Part shown: in pieces, positions 23,380 to 31,312 of the stretch
Position numbering within the stretch: the stretch's first letter is position 1
How the letters are laid out: every line of letters starts with the position of its first letter
Source: Pseudodesulfovibrio portus
GTDB lineage: Bacteria > Desulfobacterota > Desulfovibrionia > Desulfovibrionales > Desulfovibrionaceae
Reading direction: 5' to 3'
Assembly: GCF_026000375.1 (NCBI RefSeq)
Contig: NZ_AP026708.1
Span: forward strand, 2,888,001-2,952,000
Length of the DNA: 64,000 nt
The notes under the pieces: generated by a model
What the model saw: the letters and a program-made list of their open reading frames with translations, nothing else
The model's database searches: none
Told to the model about the DNA's origin: nothing
Program-made: the position numbers and the translations under genes

Positions 23380-24147
23380 TCAGTTCCCTTTGCCCAGATA
23401 CTTCTCCCGGATAGCCTGGTGTTCATCGGTCTGCTTGAACGCCTTGAGCTCGTCGGAGAACCGCTGCACGAACGCTTCCCCCGTCACCTGGCGGTTGAAC
23501 ACGATATACAGCCCGTCCCGCTTGATCTCGATGCCGTTGACCGGGCGGATGGCCGTGTCGCCAAGGTCCCGGACCAGGGTCAGGCCGTTGCCGAACTCGG
23601 CTACGGTGGCGTCCAGGCGGCCCTCGCTGAGCTTCCTGAAGTTGATGTCGTCGTTGTAGACTTTCTCCACCGTACAATTGGCCGTGATGAAGTTCCAGAA
23701 TTCGGGCGTGTAGCTGTAGCCGAGCACAACCCCGACGGTCTTGCCCTTGAGGTCGTCCAGGGTCAGGATGGAACTGCCCGCCTTGGTCCAGATCACCCAG
23801 GAGGACTCGAAGATCGGCTCCTCCGGGTAGCGCAGGTATATTTCACGCGCCGGCGTGTGGTTGGCGGAAATAAGCGCGTCCGCCTCGGCGTACCGGATGG
23901 CGTCCAGGGCCCGCTTCCAGGGGAAGGCCCGGAGCTCGACGTGAACGATGTCCATGCGCCGGTACACGGCTTCGACAATTTCCACCGCCATGCCGGTGAC
24001 GCCGTCTTCGGTTTTGAACTGATAGGGAGGCCAGATGTCGCATACCAGCGAAACACCGCGGTCCGCCATGACCGGCGGGCCGGAGAGCGCGATCGCCGTG
24101 AGCAGGGCGACCGTGAATCGCAGTATGCGCGTCCGGATATTTTTCAT
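23380..24147 (-). CDS. Periplasmic solute-binding protein, family 3
   Basis: A 255-residue secreted protein with a Sec signal (MKNIRTRILRFTVALLTAIALS..., cleavage likely near VMA-DRG). The mature domain matches polar amino-acid-type binding proteins: PPYQFKTEDGVTGMAVEIVEAVYRRM, FPWKRALDAIRYAEADAL and TLDDLKGKTVGVVLGYSY. No permease or ATPase gene is adjacent, so it may serve a transporter elsewhere or be a stand-alone sensor-type binding protein, a common arrangement in Desulfovibrio relatives. ATG 24147 is chosen because AGAGG lies upstream and the signal begins there; the frame opens at 24177. Confidence 0.85.
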   Translation of the reverse strand: MKNIRTRILRFTVALLTAIALSGPPVMADRGVSLVCDIWPPYQFKTEDGVTGMAVEIVEAVYRRMDIVHVELRAFPWKRALDAIRYAEADALISANHTPAREIYLRYPEEPIFESSWVIWTKAGSSILTLDDLKGKTVGVVLGYSYTPEFWNFITANCTVEKVYNDDINFRKLSEGRLDATVAEFGNGLTLVRDLGDTAIRPVNGIEIKRDGLYIVFNRQVTGEAFVQRFSDELKAFKQTDEHQAIREKYLGKGN

Positions 24148-24249
24148 GGCGTATTGTCCCTCTAGCAATGATACCACCTGCAGTCATTTATTGTAAAGCT
24201 CCCCAGGATTTGGCATTCGCGGTCATAGTGCCGCATGAGAAGCGAAGAA

Positions 24250-24280
24250 GGGGAGCCTTTCACACGTGGAAAGGCCCCCC
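24250..24280. terminator. Terminator-like hairpin after msrAB
   Basis: CCTTTC (24256-24261) pairs with GAAAGG (24269-24274), extended by GGGG/CCCC. It lies 28 bp past the minus-strand msrAB stop. Confidence 0.5.
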
Positions 24281-24307
24281 TCCAATGGGTCAGTCGCCTG
24301 CAAGCGG

Positions 24308-25426
24308 CTATTCGAAGAAGTGCAGGAAATCGCCATATCCCTCTGCCGCCATGTCTTCCCTGGGCACGAAGCGCAGTGCGGCTGAGTTCATGCAGTACCG
24401 CAGCCCCGTGGGTTCCGGCCCGTCGTTGAAGACGTGCCCCAGGTGGGAGTCCGCGTTCCTGCTGCGGATTTCCGTGCGGGTGGTGAAGAGGCTCCGGTCT
24501 TCCTTTTCCACGATGTTTTCCGGGACCATCGGGCGGGTGAAGCTCGGCCAGCCCGTGCCGGACTTGTACTTGTCCGTGCTGGAGAACAGCGGCTCGCCGC
24601 TGACGATGTCCACGTAGATGCCGGGCCGCTTGTTGTCCCAGTACTCGTTGTCGAACGGCGGCTCGGTGCCTTCATGCTGGGTGACCTTGTACTGGAGCGG
24701 CGTGAGCCTGGACTTGAGCGTCGCGTCGTCGGGCTTCACGAAGGTTGATCCGTCCGAGGCCGGGCCGGGCGTCGCCGCAGCGGGTGCCTTGGCCTCGTCG
24801 CCCCAATGCTCGTCCACGAACCGGTCGCGGCCCGAGAAGAAGCGGTAGGTCTTGTAGCGCACGGGATTGTGCTTGTAGTAATCCTGGTGATACCCCTCGG
24901 CATTGTAAAAGGTCGTAAAGGGGATGACGGGCGTGACGACGGGGACGGAGAACCGGCCCGATTCGCCCAGTGCCCTCTTCGAGGCCTCGGCGACTTCGCG
25001 CTGGGCCTCGGAGTGGTAGAATATGGCGGAGGTGTACTGGAAGCCCCGGTCGCCGAAGGACCCGCCCTCGTCGGTGGGGTCGAAGTGCTTCCAGTAGTGA
25101 TCCAGCACCCGGGCATAGCTCACCACCGTGGGGTCGAAGAAGACCTGAACGGCCTCCCTGTGGCCCGTTGTGCCGCTGGAAACCTGCTGGTAGGTAGGGT
25201 CGGCTTCCTCGCCGCCCGCGTAGCCGGACACGGCCTTGATCACGCCGGGCAGCTTCTCCATGTCGGATTCCACGCACCAGAAGCAGCCTCCTGCGATAGT
25301 GGCGATTTCAACATTTTTATCGTCGGTCATGGCATCCCCCTCGGGTGCGGAGAATAGGACGAAAGTCAACGCCAGCAGGGCTGTCAGCGTTGCCAGCGCC
25401 AGGGGCAGGGCATACTTGCGGGTCAT
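24308..25426 (-). CDS. msrAB: Secreted bifunctional methionine sulfoxide reductase MsrA-MsrB
   Basis: A 372-residue fusion that repairs both methionine sulfoxide stereoisomers outside the cytoplasm. An N-terminal hydrophobic signal (residues ~5-27) is followed by MsrA with GGCFWC (Cys48, Cys51) and HRE-type [15 protein letters not shown]. MsrB (about 240-372) has [31 protein letters not shown] and catalytic Cys345 in RYCMNSAAL. The usual MsrB resolving cysteine (SGCGWPSF) is Thr here, and the zinc CxxC pairs are absent, so MsrB is a one-cysteine form. GAGGTG lies 6 nt before ATG 25426. A possible Fur/PerR site lies about 30 bp upstream. Confidence 0.93.
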   Translation of the reverse strand: MTRKYALPLALATLTALLALTFVLFSAPEGDAMTDDKNVEIATIAGGCFWCVESDMEKLPGVIKAVSGYAGGEEADPTYQQVSSGTTGHREAVQVFFDPTVVSYARVLDHYWKHFDPTDEGGSFGDRGFQYTSAIFYHSEAQREVAEASKRALGESGRFSVPVVTPVIPFTTFYNAEGYHQDYYKHNPVRYKTYRFFSGRDRFVDEHWGDEAKAPAAATPGPASDGSTFVKPDDATLKSRLTPLQYKVTQHEGTEPPFDNEYWDNKRPGIYVDIVSGEPLFSSTDKYKSGTGWPSFTRPMVPENIVEKEDRSLFTTRTEIRSRNADSHLGHVFNDGPEPTGLRYCMNSAALRFVPREDMAAEGYGDFLHFFE

Positions 25427-25454
25427 GGCGATCACCTCTGTATATGAAAATAGG

Positions 25455-25471
25455 TATCATTATTATCATGA
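25455..25471. promoter_or_regulatory. Possible Fur/PerR box upstream of msrAB
   Basis: TATCATTATTATCATGA (complement TCATGATAATAATGATA) resembles arrays of the GATAAT hexamer. It is flanked by two direct copies of TGAAAATAG (25444-25452 and 25473-25481). It lies about 30 bp before msrAB, where a repressor of an oxidative-stress gene would bind. The match is by eye only. Confidence 0.35.
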
Positions 25472-25667
25472 CTGAAAATAGACATCATCAACCCGGATGT
25501 CAATGGAGGGTCAACCGGCCGTTTGGTATTATATTTACAAAAAAAGGGTGGATTTTTGATAAATAATCATGCACAAGCCTCCCTTCCGGCAGTGCGGCCA
25601 GAAAAAAAACCTGCTACCATGCCGGAACTCCAAGCAGATAAAGACCATATTCATACAAGGAGAGACC

Positions 25668-26216
25668 ATGTCCAACCAGAGCTACACCCTGTTCAGCGGC
25701 GGTGCCCAGGGCGCCGAGAACCAGTTCGGCAAGCTGGCCGAATACCACGGCATCAATGAAGTGAACTACACCTTTGAAGGCCACAAGATCGAGCGCACGC
25801 GCGGTGTCCGCGTCCTGACCGACGAGGAACTGAAGCAGAAGGACGTCAGCCTGACCTACGTGTCCAAGCTGCTCAACCGCAAGTTCACCAACGCCGAAAA
25901 GATGCGCAAGGTCCTGCAGACGATCATGTGGCAGGTGGAATCCAGCCACCAGGTCTTCGTGGTCGGCACCATCCTGGACGACGGCACCGTCAAGGGCGGC
26001 ACTGGTTGGGGTGCCGAGTTCGCCAAGATCTGCAACAAGGAGCTCTACGTCTTCGGCCAGGTCAAGAACGGCTGGTTCAAGTGGGAGCAGGGCGAGTGGG
26101 TTTCCGTTGAAGCCCCGGTCATCACCGACAATCATTTCACCGGCACCGGCACCCGCTTCCTTGAAGACAACGGCAAAAAAGCCCTGGAAGAGCTGTTTGC
26201 CCGTTCCTTCAAATAA
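25668..26216 (+). CDS. Small SLOG-like (DprA/LOG-type Rossmann) protein of unknown role
   Basis: A 182-residue cytoplasmic protein. The N-terminal YTLFSGGAQGAENQFGKLAE resembles the glycine-rich phosphate loop of SLOG-type proteins, which bind nucleotides or their derivatives. GGTGWGAEFAKICNKELYVF further on would be the second Rossmann motif. No catalytic role can be assigned. AAGGAGA lies 4 nt before ATG 25668, and the upstream extension in the frame is unsupported. The gene is monocistronic, preceded by an AT-rich leader and followed by a strong terminator. The family assignment is moderate; the remainder is description. Confidence 0.65.
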   Translation: MSNQSYTLFSGGAQGAENQFGKLAEYHGINEVNYTFEGHKIERTRGVRVLTDEELKQKDVSLTYVSKLLNRKFTNAEKMRKVLQTIMWQVESSHQVFVVGTILDDGTVKGGTGWGAEFAKICNKELYVFGQVKNGWFKWEQGEWVSVEAPVITDNHFTGTGTRFLEDNGKKALEELFARSFK

Positions 26217-26235
26217 TCCCCGATACGAATCCAAC

Positions 26236-26267
26236 AAAAAAGGCGGCCTGTTCAGGCCGCCTTTTTT
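26236..26267. terminator. Bidirectional terminator between SLOG-like gene and sigma-54 activator
   Basis: A 14-bp stem AAAAAAGGCGGCCT with its complement, loop GTTC, followed by seven Ts. It overlaps the end of the opposing activator gene by a base. Confidence 0.9.
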
Positions 26268-27847
26268 TATTCAACGAGTTTCTTTTTTGATCTCGCTCTG
26301 GACTGCGAGAACTTCTTCACGTCAATGTTGTATTTCTTCACCTTGTAGTTGACGATCCGGTAGGAGACGCGGAGGTCCCGGGCGGATTGCAGCATGTTGC
26401 CGCCGGACTTCTTGAGGGAGTCCACCAGCAGCTCCTGCTCGAACTTGGCCACGGCCTCGCCGAAGGACAGGGAGGTGCCGGTTGCCGAGCTCTCGGCGGA
26501 CTGCAGGGTGGGCGGCAGGTGGTAGGTGCGGATGACCTGCTCCTCGCAGAGCAGGACCGCGCGCTCCATGCAGTTCTTGAGTTCGCGCACGTTGCCGGGC
26601 CAGTGGTACATGGTCAGCAGCTCGATGGCGGGCGTGGAGATGCGCTTGACCTCCTTGCCGTACTCGTCTGTGAAATCCGCCAGGAAGTGCTCTGCCAGGG
26701 GCAGGATGTCCTCGCGCCGCTCCTTGAGGGGCGGGATGAAGATCGGGAAGACGTTGATGCGATAGTACAGGTCCTCGCGGAAACGGCCCTTTTCCAGCAG
26801 TTCCTCAAGGGGCTGGTGGGTGGCGCAGATAAGGCGCACGTCCACGGTGATCGTCTGTTCGGAGCCGACGCGCTGGATTTCCTTTTCCTGGATGGCCCGC
26901 AGCACCTTGGCCTGGGCGTCCATGGAGAGCTCGCCGATTTCGTCCAGGAACAGGGTGCCCTGGTCGGCCACTTCGAACAGGCCGCGTTTGGTCTGGAATG
27001 CGCCGGTGAACGCGCCCTTCTGGTGGCCGAACAACTCGGACTCGATGAGTTCCGAGGGCAGGGCCGCGCAGTTGAGCTTGATCAGCGGTTTGTCCGCGCG
27101 CGGGCTGGAGGAGTGGATGGCCTCGGCCAGCAGCTCCTTGCCGGTGCCGGATTCGCCGCGCAACAGCGCAGTGGCCCGGCTGGGCGCGACCTGGTTGGCC
27201 TGCCTGAGGACAAGGCGCATGGCCTTGCTCGCGGCCACGAAGTCCTTGGGCGTGGGAGCCTCCGCGCCGCCTGCCATGAGCCCCTGGGTGAGCAGGTGGT
27301 TCTGGGTGGCCATCTCCTCCTGGAGCTGGGCCACGTGGCCGGCGATGATGCCCGCCACCACCTCCAGGAACTGGCGGTGGGCGTCCATGTCGTCCGCCGG
27401 GATGAGCGGCACGTCAACGGACAGCGCGCCGATGACCTCGGTGTCGTCCGAGCGCAGGTTCTTGACCGGCACGCAGATGAAGCCGAGTTTCTTCAGCTCA
27501 TCCGCGCTCCGGCCGAACGCCTTGTTCAGGAACTCGGGGTCGTCGGACATGCGCGGCACGGTGATGGACTGGCCGGAGTCGAACACCCGCCCGATGATGC
27601 CCCGGCCCGGAGAGTAGGTCACGTCCTCGGCCTGGGCCGGGGAGTAGGTCAGGGACAGCTTCAGGTTTTCGGTCTTGGGGTCCATGATGACCATGAACGC
27701 CCGGACGTATTCCATGTCGCGGGCCAGGGTCTTCAGGAGCAGATTGAGGGATTCCTCAAGCGGGGTGTCCCGTTTCAGGGTCTCCTGGATGGTCTTCAGC
27801 GTGGTTAGGTAGCTGAGATCGGAGGTGTCCTGGGTAGTTGTTGCCAT
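26267..27847 (-). CDS. Sigma-54-dependent transcriptional activator (GAF-AAA+-HTH)
   Basis: A 526-residue enhancer-binding protein. Residues ~20-180 form a GAF sensor (RAFMVIMDPKTENLKLSL ... GALSVDV). The AAA+ domain (about 205-440) has Walker A GESGTGKE, the sigma-54 contact loop GAFTGA, Walker B GTLFLDEIGE and the sensor motif REDLYYRINVFPI. The C-terminal DNA-binding helix is atypical and ends in a very basic tail (SRARSKKKLVE). It follows iorB by 11 bp on the same strand, so it probably belongs to the ior operon and may control 2-oxoacid metabolism. No Shine-Dalgarno is visible before the ATG, which suggests translational coupling to iorB. Confidence 0.9.
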   Translation of the reverse strand: MATTTQDTSDLSYLTTLKTIQETLKRDTPLEESLNLLLKTLARDMEYVRAFMVIMDPKTENLKLSLTYSPAQAEDVTYSPGRGIIGRVFDSGQSITVPRMSDDPEFLNKAFGRSADELKKLGFICVPVKNLRSDDTEVIGALSVDVPLIPADDMDAHRQFLEVVAGIIAGHVAQLQEEMATQNHLLTQGLMAGGAEAPTPKDFVAASKAMRLVLRQANQVAPSRATALLRGESGTGKELLAEAIHSSSPRADKPLIKLNCAALPSELIESELFGHQKGAFTGAFQTKRGLFEVADQGTLFLDEIGELSMDAQAKVLRAIQEKEIQRVGSEQTITVDVRLICATHQPLEELLEKGRFREDLYYRINVFPIFIPPLKERREDILPLAEHFLADFTDEYGKEVKRISTPAIELLTMYHWPGNVRELKNCMERAVLLCEEQVIRTYHLPPTLQSAESSATGTSLSFGEAVAKFEQELLVDSLKKSGGNMLQSARDLRVSYRIVNYKVKKYNIDVKKFSQSRARSKKKLVE

Positions 27848-27858
27848 TTGATCGTGTT

Positions 27859-28455
27859 CTAGGCGTTCAGTGCGGCGACGCCCAGCTCCAATGCTTTGAG
27901 GTTAACGGCCTGGATCTTTTCGGGGAGATTGGCCTTGATGGCGGCTTCCAGGGCCTCGGGGCCGAAGGGCAGGTCGCCTGCGGCGCAGACCGCGCCGAGC
28001 ATGGCCACGTTGCCGGACTGCACCGCGCCCGCTTCCAGGCCGATGGTCTGGTTGGCCATGTAGTAGGCCTTGTCCGTGCAGGCGGAGACCGCCTTCTTGA
28101 TATCGTCGATGGCCGGGCATTCCTGCTTGCCCATGGCCACGGCCAGGGGCGGCATGAATTCGATGGAGGAGACCACCAGGCCGCCCTGCTTCAGGTAGGG
28201 CAGGGCGCGCATGGTTTCCATGGGCTCGAACCCGATCAGGATGTCGGCCTCGCCCAGCCCGATCTTGGGGGACTTGCAGCCGATGAGCACCGTGGATTCG
28301 ACCACGCCGCCGCGCTGGGCCATGCCGTGAATCTCGCCGGAGGTCACGGGCAGCCCCTGGGCGAGCACGGTCTGGGCCAGCAGGGTGGTGGCGGTCAGGG
28401 TTCCCTGGCCGCCCACGCCGGTCATGAATATGCGGACTTTCTTGACGTCACTCAT
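27859..28455 (-). CDS. iorB: Indolepyruvate:ferredoxin oxidoreductase, beta subunit
   Basis: A 198-residue gamma-type subunit of the 2-oxoacid:ferredoxin oxidoreductase superfamily. With IorA it converts aryl 2-oxoacids (from Trp, Phe, Tyr) plus CoA to aryl-acetyl-CoA and reduced ferredoxin. IFMTGVGGQGTLTATTLLA and GEIHGMAQRGGVVEST are the diagnostic motifs. It starts 3 nt after the iorA stop codon, a tight operon joint, and ends 11 bp before the sigma-54 activator. Confidence 0.93.
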   Translation of the reverse strand: MSDVKKVRIFMTGVGGQGTLTATTLLAQTVLAQGLPVTSGEIHGMAQRGGVVESTVLIGCKSPKIGLGEADILIGFEPMETMRALPYLKQGGLVVSSIEFMPPLAVAMGKQECPAIDDIKKAVSACTDKAYYMANQTIGLEAGAVQSGNVAMLGAVCAAGDLPFGPEALEAAIKANLPEKIQAVNLKALELGVAALNA

Positions 28456-28458
28456 GGG

Positions 28459-30294
28459 TTAGCTCCCCCTCTTCTTGGCTTTGATGTGTCCGCAGACCTG
28501 CAGGCAGAGCATGCAGCCGTTGCACAGGATCGGATTGACCGCGGCCTTGCCGCCTTCCTTGAACATGGCCGGGCAGGCCAGCTTGTCCAGGCAGTCGAAC
28601 CGGCCGGCGCAGGAGTCGGCAACATAGGCCACCTGCGGGGCGACCTTCTTGTAGACCCGGCGGGAGTAGAGCGGGCAGGGCTCCTTGGCGATGAGCACGC
28701 GCACGCCCTTGAGCGCCTTGAGTTCCTCGAAGGCGGCCAGGGTCTTCTTCTGGTTGAACGGGTTGACCGTGCGCACCTCGGTGACGCCCAGGCCGCGAAC
28801 CGAGGCCTCGATGTCCAGGGGGTGGTCGTTTTCGCCGATGACGGTCTTGTCGACGCCGGGGTTCGGCTGATGACCGGTCATGGCCGTGGTCCGGTTGTCC
28901 AGGATGACCAGCAGCACGTCGTGGGAGTTGAAGACCGCGTTGGCCACGCCGGTCAGGCCGGAGTGGAAGTAGGTGGAGTCGCCGATGAAGGCGACGACCG
29001 TCTGGCCGGACGCCTGGGCCACGCCGCCGCCCGCCGAGATGGAGGACCCCATGCAGATGAGGAAGTCCGCAGTCTGGAGCGGGGGCAGGATGCCCAGCGT
29101 GTAGCAGCCGATGTCGGAGGAGTAGACGGCGTCGTCGCCGAAGACCTTCCGGGCCGCGAAATAGGTGCCGCGATGGGGGCAGCCCGCGCACAGGTTCGGC
29201 GGACGCATGGGCAGCTCGGGCAGCGGGCAGTCGCAGGCCGCGACCGGGGCCTCGCCGAGTTGTTCCCGGATGGCGTTTTCCACCAGGGTCACGGTGAATT
29301 CGCCGTGGCGCGGGAGCACGTCCTTGCCGAGGATTTCGATGTCGAGCTTGTTCTTCTGGGCCAGGACGCGGAGATCGTTCTCCAGCACCGGCTCCAGTTC
29401 CTCCACCACCAGCACCTTGTCCACGGACTTGATGAAGTCGAGACATTTCTTTTCGGGCAGGGGGTAGGAGAAGCCGAGTTCGAACAGGGTCACCTTGTCG
29501 GCCAGCCCGGCGTTGTCCAGGGCGTCGGCCACGTAGGCGCGGGATATGCCGGAGCAGGCGATGCCCAGCTTTCCGCTGCCGGTGACGGTGTTGTATTCGG
29601 AGTTCTCGGCCTCTTCGCGCAGGGCTTCCATGCGCTCCATCAGGGCGAGGTGCATGGGCCGGGCGAATGCCGGGATGGGGACGTACTTGGACGGGTTGCG
29701 CTTGAAGCCTTCAACCTTGCCGGGATCGGGGGCCGGGCCGAACTCCACCGGGCCGCGCAGGTGGTTGACGCGGGTGGTGGTGCGAAGCAGCAGGGGCTGG
29801 CCGTGCTTGCGGGACAGCTTGAGGCCGTCGCGGGCCATGTCCTTGGCCTCCTGGGCCGTGGACGGCTCGAACACCGGCATGCCCGCAGACCGGGCGTAGA
29901 TGCGGTTGTCCTGCTCGTTCTGGCTGGAATGGCAGCCCGGGTCGTCGGCGGACAGCAGCACCAGGCCGCCGGGAGCGCCCACGTAGCACAGGGTGAACAG
30001 CGGGTCCGCAGCCACGTTGACGCCCACGTGCTTCATGGTACACAGGGTCGCGGCTCCGGCCAGGGTCGCACCGGCGGCCACTTCAAGGGCCACCTTCTCG
30101 TTCACGGAATATTCAAAGTAATATTTGCCCCCGGGGGACAGCTTGTACAGGGTGTCCGGCACTTCCGAGGAAGGGGTTCCGGGGTAGCAGGTGGCCACCT
30201 GCAGCCCGCCCTCCAGGGCGCCGCGCACGATGGCCTCGTTGCCCAGGAGCAGGTGGGTGTCGCCACCCTTTTCATTCAACAGGGGATTCGCCAT
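28459..30294 (-). CDS. iorA: Indolepyruvate:ferredoxin oxidoreductase, alpha subunit
   Basis: A 611-residue thiamine diphosphate enzyme. The N-terminal domain has GNEAIVRGALEGGLQVATCY and PGTPSSEVP. The central TPP site is FIGDSTYFHSGLTGVANAV. The C-terminal ferredoxin region carries two cluster motifs. The second, LCNGCMLCLQVCG, is nearly normal though CP is CG. The first reads C-x2-R-x2-C-x5-CP (DSCAGRFDCLDKLACP) where C-x2-C-x2-C is usual, so one ligand cysteine is replaced by Arg. The enzyme belongs to fermentative amino-acid breakdown and runs in reverse in some anaerobes for amino-acid synthesis. It is the first of the iorA-iorB-activator unit, 33 bp after the TPR gene. Confidence 0.93.
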   Translation of the reverse strand: MANPLLNEKGGDTHLLLGNEAIVRGALEGGLQVATCYPGTPSSEVPDTLYKLSPGGKYYFEYSVNEKVALEVAAGATLAGAATLCTMKHVGVNVAADPLFTLCYVGAPGGLVLLSADDPGCHSSQNEQDNRIYARSAGMPVFEPSTAQEAKDMARDGLKLSRKHGQPLLLRTTTRVNHLRGPVEFGPAPDPGKVEGFKRNPSKYVPIPAFARPMHLALMERMEALREEAENSEYNTVTGSGKLGIACSGISRAYVADALDNAGLADKVTLFELGFSYPLPEKKCLDFIKSVDKVLVVEELEPVLENDLRVLAQKNKLDIEILGKDVLPRHGEFTVTLVENAIREQLGEAPVAACDCPLPELPMRPPNLCAGCPHRGTYFAARKVFGDDAVYSSDIGCYTLGILPPLQTADFLICMGSSISAGGGVAQASGQTVVAFIGDSTYFHSGLTGVANAVFNSHDVLLVILDNRTTAMTGHQPNPGVDKTVIGENDHPLDIEASVRGLGVTEVRTVNPFNQKKTLAAFEELKALKGVRVLIAKEPCPLYSRRVYKKVAPQVAYVADSCAGRFDCLDKLACPAMFKEGGKAAVNPILCNGCMLCLQVCGHIKAKKRGS

Positions 30295-30327
30295 GTTCTC
30301 TCTCCATCTATGATAAGGATAGGTGGT

Positions 30328-30981
30328 TTACTCAGCTTCCAGCTGCGAAATCTTGTAGTCCACGAACGGCTTGTCGCTGACGTTCTTTTCGGCCAGTTTC
30401 TTGTATGCGGCCAGCGCCTCGCCCTTTTCTCCGGCGGCCTCGGCGGCCACGGCGATCTGGCGGGTGAGCGGGATTTCGTAGCCCTCGGAGGCCTCGGCGG
30501 CCAGTCCCTTCAGGGCTGCCAGGGATTCGGCGGCCTTGCCCGCGAGGAGCATCGCCTTGGCCTGGCCCAGCCGGGCGGCGAGCCGTGTGTCGCCGTCGGC
30601 TTTGTCGGCAACCTGGCCCCAGTACTCGGCGGCCTTGGCGAATTCGCCGTCGTCCATGCTGGCTTCGGCCAGGGCCAGGATCACGGCGGGCTTGACGGCG
30701 CCGTGGGCGTCGTTGACCAGCTGTTCGAGTTGAGCGACCTTGTCCGCGCCCCTGGCCTGGGCCAGGATGGCGCCCAGGTCGGCCTGGGAGGACGTTATGG
30801 CCCGCTTGGTATAGGCGGACGCGCCCGCGTACACTGCGGCCACGGCCACGATGACGCTGACGGTGATGATGAGCTGCTTGCGATAGGTAAAGGCGGCTTC
30901 GAGAATGGGGTGCAGGGTTGCGGGCGTGTGAGCCTCTATGTCGGTCAACACGTCCTGCTGCGGGGTTTTGGATTCAGCCAT
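30328..30981 (-). CDS. Single-helix membrane protein with TPR-like domain (YfgM type)
   Basis: A 217-residue protein with a short cytoplasmic N-terminus, one membrane helix (LIITVSVIVAVAAVYAGAS, about residues 37-55) and a periplasmic alanine-rich helical part of TPR type (FAKAAEYWGQVADKADGDTR...). It resembles YfgM, an ancillary factor of the Sec translocon and periplasmic chaperone network, but similarity is architectural and the family is uncertain. It lies 33 bp upstream of iorA on the same strand, so they may share a transcript without a shared function. GGAGG lies about 12 nt upstream of the ATG. Confidence 0.7.
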   Translation of the reverse strand: MAESKTPQQDVLTDIEAHTPATLHPILEAAFTYRKQLIITVSVIVAVAAVYAGASAYTKRAITSSQADLGAILAQARGADKVAQLEQLVNDAHGAVKPAVILALAEASMDDGEFAKAAEYWGQVADKADGDTRLAARLGQAKAMLLAGKAAESLAALKGLAAEASEGYEIPLTRQIAVAAEAAGEKGEALAAYKKLAEKNVSDKPFVDYKISQLEAE

Positions 30982-31312
30982 CGGTTTTTCATGCCTCCAT
31001 GACAGTGAATTTCGTGGTGAGAGGGCCGGGAACCAAGGCCCGGCAACGCAGAGGGCTTGATAAGCAAAATTGTAAAAAAGGTCAAAGCCTATTTTGTCGG
31101 AGAAGGCGAAAATCGGACAATATACGTGGATTCGTCAGTGGTTTTTTGCGGCGAATGACAAAAAATGTAAAATGAATGATATGACGTCGTCTAAAGTGTA
31201 GCCCCTGGTTGGTCGCGGGTTTGACTTAACGCCCTGCGGGAGGTTAGCAGAATGTTCCCGACGGTATGCAAAATTTTCTTCGGCGCAAAAGCGCCGCAGT
31301 CAAGGAGTGGAT
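30982..31312. other. Divergent intergenic region before proA
   Basis: The 331-bp gap between the TPR gene (minus) and proA (plus) is partly AT-rich. It holds a possible proA promoter with TTGACT at 31221-31226 and a small GGCGC/GCGCC hairpin at 31282-31295 close to the proA ribosome site. No gene or RNA is evident. Confidence 0.45.

Noticed and set aside
27838-31002. A 1054-codon open frame on the plus strand
   Set aside because: It lies antisense to the sigma-54 activator, iorB, iorA and TPR genes, all with clear motifs. Its His/Gly/Val/Asp-rich product is typical of a shadow frame in GC-rich DNA.
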